Part shown: positions 7,048 through 12,280 of the stretch, piece by piece
How positions within the stretch are numbered: the stretch's first letter is position 1
How the letters are laid out: the number at the start of each line of letters is the position of its first letter
Origin: Pseudomonadota bacterium
GTDB taxonomy: Bacteria > Myxococcota > Myxococcia > Myxococcales > Myxococcaceae
DNA length: 12,280 bases
Assembly: GCA_023424585.1 (NCBI GenBank)
Contig: JAFADT010000289.1
Coordinates: 1-12,280, forward strand
Reading direction: 5' to 3'
Made by a program: the position numbers and the translations under genes
Notes under the pieces: model-generated
What the model was told of the DNA's origin: nothing
The model's input: the letters and a program-made list of their open reading frames with translations, nothing else
Databases searched by the model: none

Positions 7048-7920
7048 TCAGCGGCGCGCGTAGGAGCCGGTGCGCAGCTCGTCGAGGAGGCTGGGGCCCT
7101 GGGGCGCCCAGCCCAGGAGCGTCTCCGCCTTCTGGGACGAGAAGCGTTGATCCAGCGCCAGCGCGTCCGCGAACGGACCGAGCTGCTTGCGGGCCTCCTC
7201 CAGCGGCCACGCCACCGTCCTGCCGGCCACGCCCGCGCCCTCGCTCGCGGCCTGGGCGGCGTCCCTCACCTTCACGCCCGGGCCCTGCGTGGCGAGGAGG
7301 ACGGTCCCCGCGGGCGCCTTCTCCACGGCGCGCACGTAGAGGTCCGCCAGGTCATCCACGAACACCACCGCCCAGTGGTTCTCCCCCGTGCCCACGTAGC
7401 GCACGGCGCCCCCGTCCTTCGCGGAGCCGGTGAGCATGGCGGGGATGCCGGTGCCCTGCCCGTAGACGACGCCCGGGCGGATGACGATGGCGCGCACGCC
7501 CGGCGTGCCCAGCACGCGCTGCTCCACCCCGGGGCGCCAGGCGACGAGCGGCGTCGACCTCAGCGGCGAGTCCTCGTTGGCGACGCCCTGCGTGTCACCG
7601 TGCACCCAGACGCCGCTCGTGTAGAGGAACGCCTTGTTCGTGCCCTGGAGCGCGTCCGCCACCGCCGCCACGGCCGGCGCGTCCACGTCCTTGTCGTTGG
7701 ACGTCGCGGTCCAGATGACCGCGTCCACGTCCTTCACCGCGGCCGCCAGCCCCGCCGGGTCCTTCAGGTCGCCCTGGGCCACCTGGACGCCCCGGGCGGC
7801 GAGCTTGCTCCGCGCCGCGTCCGACCGCGCCAGCCCCACCACCTGGTGCCCTGCCCGCTTCAGCGCGTCCACCACCGCCGCGCCGATGTAGCCCGTCGCA
7901 CCCGTCACAAGGATTCTCAT
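7048..7920 (-). CDS. NAD(P)-binding SDR-like epimerase/reductase, atypical
   Basis: A 290-aa Rossmann protein. GATGYIG at 7-13 binds the dinucleotide, ARSDAARSKL follows the second strand, and GDLKDPAGL at 50-58 is the usual acidic loop. The region after TSGV (101-104) has no YxxxK. Where it is expected the sequence reads AWRPGVE (127-133), so it belongs with atypical extended SDRs (NmrA-like or NAD-dependent epimerase-like), where catalysis may be altered or absent. RPGVVYG at 148-154 and HWAVVFVDDLADLY at 182-195 are standard extended-SDR motifs. ATG 7920 is preceded by AAGGGG with good spacing. It lies 60 bases downstream of the HTTM gene on the same strand, so it may be the last gene of that operon or be separately transcribed. 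The substrate cannot be told. Confidence 0.88.
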   Translation of the reverse strand: MRILVTGATGYIGAAVVDALKRAGHQVVGLARSDAARSKLAARGVQVAQGDLKDPAGLAAAVKDVDAVIWTATSNDKDVDAPAVAAVADALQGTNKAFLYTSGVWVHGDTQGVANEDSPLRSTPLVAWRPGVEQRVLGTPGVRAIVIRPGVVYGQGTGIPAMLTGSAKDGGAVRYVGTGENHWAVVFVDDLADLYVRAVEKAPAGTVLLATQGPGVKVRDAAQAASEGAGVAGRTVAWPLEEARKQLGPFADALALDQRFSSQKAETLLGWAPQGPSLLDELRTGSYARR

Positions 7921-7980
7921 GGTCCACCCCTTCTTCCGGTTCAGGTTGCGCCCCCCTGATGCGCGGCGCCCTTCGGGGTT

Positions 7981-8922
7981 TCACACCGGCTGGAGCGCGG
8001 GGTCCGGGGCCAGCTCCGAGGGCCCTTCCCGGGCCGGCGCCTCCGAGGCTCGCCACGCCCAGGCGAAGGCGGCCAGGTTGAAGGCCATCATCGTCAGGGA
8101 GAACAGCCACAGGCGCAGGCAGACGGCGATGCCCGCGTGCAGCAGCAGCGTGGCCACCAGCCAGGGCCGCCGCAGCCGGGGGACCCAGATCATCCCCGCG
8201 TAGCCCACCTCGATGAGCAGCGTGCCCCAGCAGGCGACCTTCGCCAGCAGCGGGTACGCCGCGAGCCACGAGAAGTCGAAGGCCTGGAACTGCGGCTGCA
8301 TCAGCGCGCGCCAGAGGGCCTCGCCGCTCCACCACTGGGGCCCCTGGGCCTTGGCGAGGCCGGTGTCCAGGTAGATGAAGCACAGGTGGAGCTGGAGCGT
8401 GCGCAGCGCCACCCGCGCCGTGGACGAAGGGCCGGTGAAGGCGCGGCCGGCCCTCGCGTCCAGCGACCAGCGCCCCGCGGACGGCATGAACACCAGGTAG
8501 AAGAAGAGCACATGGAGGATGGTGTCCACGCCGTACAGCGACAGGTACGCGTTCGCGGACGTCAGGCCGTGCGTGGACCAGGCGAGCACCGCGAACACGC
8601 GCGTGCGGTAGCCCACGAGCAGCCCCACCAGGCCCACCGCGTAGAGGACGAACACGGCGTACATCGTGGTCATCGTCGTGACGCCCAGCGGCGCCAGCAG
8701 GAGCCCCAGCGTCCCCAGGCTGGGCGCCCAGTCGCCCGCGCCCACGTCGGTGATGACCCATTGGACGAGGCCGAAGTTGCCGTACAGCTCCGGCAGGTGC
8801 GGCCAGAGGATGGCGAGCTGGACGAGCGAGAGGAGCGCGACGGCGATGCGCAGGAAGGCGAGCCCGTCGGGGGCGGCGGGCTCCAGCCAGAAGCGCCGCA
8901 GCCGGGTCTGGACGCGGTTCAT
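7981..8922 (-). CDS. HTTM-domain membrane protein (vitamin K-dependent carboxylase-like)
   Basis: A 313-aa multi-pass protein. RFWLEPAAPDGLAFLRI at the N-terminus, YRTRVFAVLAW, and FIYLDTGLAKAQGPQWWSGEALW are typical of the HTTM family, the membrane part of gamma-glutamyl carboxylase relatives. Seven or eight hydrophobic segments can be seen, including about 22-40, 68-104, 134-150, 222-245 and 253-285. Lys191 in GLAKAQG sits where the active-site lysine of vitamin K-dependent carboxylases lies (by pattern, not by alignment). It is shorter than the animal enzyme and lacks its C-terminal lumenal domain. Whether bacterial HTTM proteins of this kind carboxylate anything is not established to my knowledge. 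Its start codon overlaps the stop of the upstream gene by 4 bases (8919-8922), so it is translationally coupled to the 182-aa partner. Confidence 0.88.
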   Translation of the reverse strand: MNRVQTRLRRFWLEPAAPDGLAFLRIAVALLSLVQLAILWPHLPELYGNFGLVQWVITDVGAGDWAPSLGTLGLLLAPLGVTTMTTMYAVFVLYAVGLVGLLVGYRTRVFAVLAWSTHGLTSANAYLSLYGVDTILHVLFFYLVFMPSAGRWSLDARAGRAFTGPSSTARVALRTLQLHLCFIYLDTGLAKAQGPQWWSGEALWRALMQPQFQAFDFSWLAAYPLLAKVACWGTLLIEVGYAGMIWVPRLRRPWLVATLLLHAGIAVCLRLWLFSLTMMAFNLAAFAWAWRASEAPAREGPSELAPDPALQPV

Positions 8923-9467
8923 GGCGAGGCCTCGGGCTCCGGGCCGTCACGGCGGCCGAAGGTCCCGGTGTAGTGGATGGCCCAGTCCGCCCTCGCGCCG
9001 GCGGCCCAGGCCTCCAGGGTGGGGAGCTGGTACGACTGGATGACGACGGTGACGCGGGTGGCCTCCGGGTGGATGCCCAGCATCACCGCCGCCCAGGACT
9101 GCGCCAGCACGTCCTGCGTCTTCCGGTTGGCGCGCAGGCCGGACGCGACGATGCAGCGGTAGCGGCGCGCCACCTCCACCTCGTCGGAGGTCAGGGGCTC
9201 GAACAGGGAGCTTCCGTCGCGCTGCTCGATGAGGAAGCCGGTCCGCGAGTCGCTGGCCACCGCGGGCGCGAAGTAGCGGTAGTCGCTGAGGACGCCGGAG
9301 AGGCCCTGGTAGGTCCGGACGCCCCGGTCGAACGCGGCGTCCGAGTTCACGCGCGCCAGGCCTGTCCAGAGGAAGGCGCCCACCGCGGCCAGGTGCAGCA
9401 CCGCGATGCACGCCCAGCGGGCCGCCCGGCGTTCATCCCCCTCTGGTCGCGATGGGACGGGGTTCAT
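8919..9467 (-). CDS. Single-pass membrane protein, HTTM operon partner
   Basis: A 182-aa protein with a basic N-terminus (DERRAARW), one membrane segment at about 18-38, and a soluble part of about 140 residues outside the membrane. DYRYFAPAVASDSRTGF at 62-78 recalls the aromatic-F-x-P motif of short membrane proteins often encoded next to HTTM genes (for example DUF5819-type); this is a resemblance from memory, not a match. A WAAVMLGIHP stretch and a final strand-rich segment (RVTVVIQSYQLPTLEAW) follow. Its stop overlaps the start of the HTTM gene, and its own start is 2 bases after the stop of the 155-aa gene. Conserved packing of this kind suggests a membrane complex with the HTTM protein. 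No enzymatic motif seen. Confidence 0.8.
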   Translation of the reverse strand: MNPVPSRPEGDERRAARWACIAVLHLAAVGAFLWTGLARVNSDAAFDRGVRTYQGLSGVLSDYRYFAPAVASDSRTGFLIEQRDGSSLFEPLTSDEVEVARRYRCIVASGLRANRKTQDVLAQSWAAVMLGIHPEATRVTVVIQSYQLPTLEAWAAGARADWAIHYTGTFGRRDGPEPEASP

Positions 9468-9469
9468 GG

Positions 9470-9937
9470 CTATTTCAGGAACTGGTACGAGCCGGGGGTG
9501 ATGTCCGCGAGGATGGCGTCGATGGCGAAGGCCACGCGCTGCGACTGGGCGCCCGACGCCTGCCCCGCCTCGGTGTTCGGATCCATCACCAGGCCCATGA
9601 TGTTCGCCTCCTCGTTGAGGACGACGTTCTGGGCGCTGGCCATGCGCCGCACGTAGGCGATGGGCAGCGTGCCGTAGAGGCGCGAGCCGTTGACGCCGCC
9701 CCGGGGCGAGAAGGTGGGCAGCCGGACGTAGAACGTGTCCGTCGGCACCTGGCGGATCTGCGCGACGATGGCGTCCACGTCCGCCTGCGTGAAGTCGTGG
9801 GGCCGCGTGCGCGCGGACACGGACGCGAAGCTGATGGCGCTGGTGAGCGCCAGGCCCGCCGTGGCGACGGCGGCCACCTTGACGCCGGCGTGACGGAACG
9901 CGCGGCGCGCGATGTCTGGAGACAGGAGTTGTTTCAT
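9470..9937 (-). CDS. Exported or N-terminally anchored protein, HTTM operon partner
   Basis: A 155-aa protein that I do not recognise. I chose ATG 9937 (MKQLLSPDIARRAF) because GAAGGT lies 9 bases upstream. The frame stays open to 10111, but the extra residues are Pro/Arg-rich spacer translation. Residues 18-41 (VKVAAVATAGLALTSAISFA) follow several Arg and read as a signal peptide or anchor, with a plausible signal peptidase site after SVSA (residue 42). The mature part is about 113 residues and free of cysteine, with RLPTFSPRGGVNGSRLYGTLP and an acidic LNEEANIMG. It is the first gene of the tight cluster; the TAG is followed by only 2 bases before the next ATG. As a secreted protein next to a carboxylase-like membrane protein, it could be its substrate or a structural partner (inference). 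Confidence 0.75.
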   Translation of the reverse strand: MKQLLSPDIARRAFRHAGVKVAAVATAGLALTSAISFASVSARTRPHDFTQADVDAIVAQIRQVPTDTFYVRLPTFSPRGGVNGSRLYGTLPIAYVRRMASAQNVVLNEEANIMGLVMDPNTEAGQASGAQSQRVAFAIDAILADITPGSYQFLK

Positions 9938-10094
9938 CGGGGAAGGACCTTCGGGGTGAATGCAGCGGCAGGAATGCGGCTGCCCCTCAGGTACGCCCCG
10001 GTGAAGGCTTATTCTCGCGCCCCGGGGTGCGCGGCGTCCGGCCCCTCCCCCGGGGGGAGGCATCCGGGGCGCGGATGGCCTACGGTGCGGCGCC
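9938..10094. promoter_or_regulatory. Divergent intergenic region with GC palindrome
   Basis: This 157-base gap separates the leftward HTTM operon from the rightward DUF962 gene and should carry both promoters. CCTCCCCC and GGGGGAGG form an exact palindrome around one central G at 10044-10060. It could be an operator or a hairpin in the 5' leader of the rightward gene. The only AT-richer stretch is near 10005-10015 (GGCTTATTCTC). No confident -35/-10 pair. Confidence 0.35.
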
Positions 10095-10601
10095 ATGAGC
10101 TTCGCCGACAAGATGCGCGCCTGGATGCCCCTGCATGAGAACGGTGTCAGCCGCGCCGTGCACTTCGTGGGGGCCTACCTCTTCACCTTCGCGCTGCTGG
10201 TGCCGCTGTGCTGGGTGCGCGTGCCCGGCACGCCCGTCACCGCCGCGCACCTGCTGGTGGCCGCGGTGGCCGTGTACGCCATGACGCTGGAGTGGACCGC
10301 CGGCCTGCTCATGGCCCTGCCGCTGGCGCCCACGCTGCTCGCCGCGGAGGCCGTGGCCCGGCTCCCCACGGGGACGGCTGCGGGCATCGCGGGGGGCGTC
10401 ATGGTGTTCCGCTTCGCGATGGTGGTGGGCGCCCACGTCGTCTTCGAGAAGAAGACCCACGGCCTGTCCCTGGGCGGCCCGCTGCTCTTCTTCATCGAGC
10501 CCGTGTACCTGCTCACGCTGGTGCTCTTCGCGCTGGGCCTCAAGCAGGACCTGCGCTCGCGCGTGGCGGCTGAAAGCGCGGCGGCGGCCCCCGGCGTCTG
10601 A
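10095..10601 (+). CDS. DUF962 / Mpo1-like membrane protein
   Basis: A 168-aa protein with about four hydrophobic segments. HENGVSRAVHFVG at 14-26 gives the family's H-x-N and H-x-x-G pattern (His14, Asn16, His23). VVGAHVVFEKKTHG at 110-123 matches the second conserved block of DUF962 (His114, Glu118), followed by GPLLFFIEPVYLL. The yeast member Mpo1 is an Fe(II)-dependent dioxygenase acting on 2-hydroxy fatty acids, with histidines as metal ligands; the bacterial function is inferred only. ATG 10095 has no obvious Shine-Dalgarno, but it is the only start that keeps the first histidine block whole. It is divergent from the HTTM cluster and convergent with the WD40 gene. Confidence 0.8.
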   Translation: MSFADKMRAWMPLHENGVSRAVHFVGAYLFTFALLVPLCWVRVPGTPVTAAHLLVAAVAVYAMTLEWTAGLLMALPLAPTLLAAEAVARLPTGTAAGIAGGVMVFRFAMVVGAHVVFEKKTHGLSLGGPLLFFIEPVYLLTLVLFALGLKQDLRSRVAAESAAAAPGV

Positions 10602-10628
10602 GCGCCTGGAAGCCGCCGGACGGCTCAG
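10598..10628. terminator. Short inverted repeats across two convergent stop codons
   Basis: CTGAGC (10598-10603) and GCTCAG (10623-10628) are complementary and contain the TGA of both convergent genes. A smaller AGCCG/CGGCT stem (10611-10615 and 10621-10625) overlaps it. With only 23 bases between the stops, this may be a shared weak terminator. The stem is short and partly coding. Confidence 0.25.
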
Positions 10629-12280
10629 CGAGGCAGGACGCGGAGCCGCGCCTCGTCCCAGACGAGCCCGTAGCGTCGCAGGAGGTCCTCGATGCCCGCT
10701 CCCGCCGGGGGCGGATGCGCGCTGGCCCCGAACCGGTTCAGCTGGAGCGTCCCGTCAGAGGCCGCGGAGACGAGGAGCGCGCCGTCCGGGGAGAAGGCCA
10801 GGGCCGCCAGGAAGCCCTGCTGCCCCGTGAGGGTCCCCAGGTGTTCTCCGGAGGGCAGGCCCCAGAGCTTCACGCCCTCCTCCACGCCCGACGAGGCCAG
10901 GAAGCGGCCGTCCGGGGACACGGCCAGGGCCAGCACGCCCACGGCCTGCGCGTCCATCGCCTTCAGCAGCCGGCCCTCCTCCGCGTCCCAGACGCGAAGG
11001 GGCTGCCGCATTCCCGCCGTCACCAGGTGGGGCTCGGACGGGGTAAACGCCACGGCGCGCACGGGCTCGCCCAGGTCGAGCCGCAGCAGGGGCTGACGCC
11101 GTGCCACGTCCCACGTCCGCGCCGTCTTGTCCGCGCCGCCCGACGCGAGCCTGCGGCCCGTGCTGTCGAAGGCCAGGGCCCAGACCTTGCCGGTGTGGCC
11201 CTGGAGCAGCCCCACGGGCCTGCCGTCGGACACCGACCAGAGCTGGATGTCCGGGTCTCCCGCCACCGCGACGAGCGCCCCGTCCGGGCTGAAGGCCACC
11301 GCGCGCACGGAGCCGTTCACCCCGGGCAGCTCCAGCAGCACCCGCCCCGAGCGCGCGTCCAGCACGAGCGCCCTCCCCTTCATCGTGCCCACCGCGATGC
11401 GCTCGCGGTCGGGGCTCACCGCCAGGGACACCGCGGCCTCCGCGCCCCCAGGCGCTGGAGCGGGGTCCGTCCCCTCGGCGACGCGCCACCGCCGCCAGCC
11501 GGCCTCACTGCCCGCGAGCAGCTCGCGGTCCTGGGAGAACGCGAGCGCCTCCACCCAGTCCCCCTGCCCGCCCAGCACCGCCTCCGCGGGCAGCTCCGGC
11601 CGGCGCCACACGTTCAGGACCCCATCCATCCCGCCCGAAGCGAACGTGCGCCCGTCCGGCGACAAGGCCACGCTCATCACGGAGGCGTGATGCGCATCCA
11701 GCCGCTCCAGCAGCGCGCCCCCGCGTCCGTCGATGCGCTGCACGCGCCCGTCCCAGCCGCCCTGGACCAGACACTGGAACCCGCCGTCGATGGCCGCCAC
11801 GGAGACGTTGCCCGCGTTGCGAAACACGTCAGTGAGCCGCCCGGACCGGGCGTCCCAGAAGCGCACGGCCCGGTCGCCCGCCGCCGTCATGATGCGCTGT
11901 CCATCCGAGGAGAACGCGCCCGCCTCCACCTTCTCCCCGTGCCCCAGGAGGCGATGGACCTCCTTGCGCGACGCCAGGTCCCAGACCCGCGCGCTCCGGT
12001 CCGCGCTCGTGGACAGGAGCCGCCCGCCGTCCGGGGAGAAGGCCACGGCGATGACGTTGTCATCGTGCTCGAAGCGGAGCTGCTCGGCGCCGGTCCGCGC
12101 GTCCCGGACGCGGACCGCCTTGTCCAGGCCACCGGAGGCCAGCCGGCCGCCATCGGGGGAGAAGGCCAGCCCGAGCACGACATCGGTGTGGCCCGGAATC
12201 ACCGCTTGCAGCTGGCCCTGGCGCCAGTCCCAGATGCGGAGCGCTCCGGGCCTTCCCGCGGAAGCCAGCCAGCGGCCGTC
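10625..12280 (-). CDS. WD40 repeat protein, 5' partial
   Basis: The frame is open to the right edge. The last 78 bases still read as a repeat (LASAGRPGALRIWDWRQG), so the GTG at 12202 is internal and the gene starts outside the window; 551 codons are visible. At least 13 WD40 repeats of about 40 residues can be counted, most with AFSPDG near the first strand, LASGG or similar, and a closing VWD or a variant (LWS, VRD, LWG). Four or five repeats are degenerate (for example AGNVSVAAIDGGFQCLV and GGAEAAVSLAVSPDRER). Two seven-bladed propellers would need 14. The C-terminus after the last repeat is a short GIEDLLRRYGLVWDEARLR. WD40 propellers are protein-interaction platforms. In myxobacteria such arrays often follow a Ser/Thr kinase or NTPase domain; the N-terminal domain here is unseen. 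No signal peptide can be judged. Confidence 0.92.
   Translation of the reverse strand, partial: DGRWLASAGRPGALRIWDWRQGQLQAVIPGHTDVVLGLAFSPDGGRLASGGLDKAVRVRDARTGAEQLRFEHDDNVIAVAFSPDGGRLLSTSADRSARVWDLASRKEVHRLLGHGEKVEAGAFSSDGQRIMTAAGDRAVRFWDARSGRLTDVFRNAGNVSVAAIDGGFQCLVQGGWDGRVQRIDGRGGALLERLDAHHASVMSVALSPDGRTFASGGMDGVLNVWRRPELPAEAVLGGQGDWVEALAFSQDRELLAGSEAGWRRWRVAEGTDPAPAPGGAEAAVSLAVSPDRERIAVGTMKGRALVLDARSGRVLLELPGVNGSVRAVAFSPDGALVAVAGDPDIQLWSVSDGRPVGLLQGHTGKVWALAFDSTGRRLASGGADKTARTWDVARRQPLLRLDLGEPVRAVAFTPSEPHLVTAGMRQPLRVWDAEEGRLLKAMDAQAVGVLALAVSPDGRFLASSGVEEGVKLWGLPSGEHLGTLTGQQGFLAALAFSPDGALLVSAASDGTLQLNRFGASAHPPPAGAGIEDLLRRYGLVWDEARLRVLPR

Noticed and set aside
6730..7959. Plus-strand 409-residue open frame
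   Set aside because: It lies antisense to the SDR gene; the His/Arg-rich composition is typical of a shadow frame.
7595..8950. Minus-strand 451-residue open frame spanning the HTTM and SDR genes
   Set aside because: Out of frame with both genes; Ala/Arg/Pro-rich with no membrane segments or motifs.
8137..9656. Plus-strand open frames opposite the HTTM cluster
   Set aside because: Antisense to well-supported, tightly packed genes, with Gln/Arg/His-rich low-information translations.
9938..10111. Extended start for the 155-aa protein
   Set aside because: The added residues are Pro/Arg-rich translation of the intergenic region and overlap the divergent gene. ATG 9937 has a Shine-Dalgarno and a signal-like N-terminus.
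10625..12280. Repeat DNA or a CRISPR-like array
   Set aside because: The periodicity of about 120 bases comes from WD40 protein repeats with divergent DNA; there are no identical repeats or spacers.

Overview
The window looks like chromosome from a high-GC deltaproteobacterium of the Myxococcota (Myxococcus/Corallococcus-like). I base this on the very strong G/C preference at third codon positions, the long open frames on both strands, and the gene types present (WD40 propeller protein, HTTM membrane protein, SLT transglycosylase without an obvious signal peptide, many lineage-type hypothetical proteins). The assignment is inference; there is no rRNA or other taxonomic marker. No tRNA, CRISPR array, transposase or attachment site was seen.

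Layout. (1) 1-2740, plus strand: a large PLD-nuclease / SF2 helicase / DUF3427 protein whose reading frame is already open at the first bases, so its 5' end lies outside the window. Its base composition is clearly lower in GC than the rest (36 of 60 bases at 601-660 against 45 of 60 at 3661-3720), which suggests an acquired, possibly defence-related gene. (2) 2741-3553: a spacer with a strong inverted repeat, then a decayed NAD-dependent epimerase/dehydrogenase with at least four reading-frame changes and a lost C-terminus. (3) 3580-4536, minus: an epoxide-hydrolase-type alpha/beta hydrolase, divergent from (4) 4783-5763, plus: a lytic transglycosylase with a long low-complexity N-terminal part. 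A hairpin follows it. (5) 5883-6832, minus: two small membrane protein genes, the upstream one carrying an apparent frameshift. (6) 7048-9937, minus: an apparent operon, in transcription order a 155-aa exported or membrane-anchored protein, a 182-aa single-pass protein, a 313-aa HTTM (vitamin-K-dependent-carboxylase-like) membrane protein, and an NAD(P)-binding SDR-like protein. The first three are packed with a 2-nt gap and a 4-nt overlap. (7) 10095-10601, plus: a DUF962/Mpo1-like membrane protein. (8) 10625-12280, minus: the C-terminal part of a WD40 protein with at least 13 repeats, whose frame runs off the right edge.

The best candidates for something under-described are the three-gene HTTM cluster (two uncharacterised exported or anchored partners with a carboxylase-like membrane protein) and the helicase at the left edge, whose upstream neighbours are out of view. 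The frameshifted PH-like gene and the decayed epimerase are concrete anomalies that can be checked. Nothing here proves a new system.
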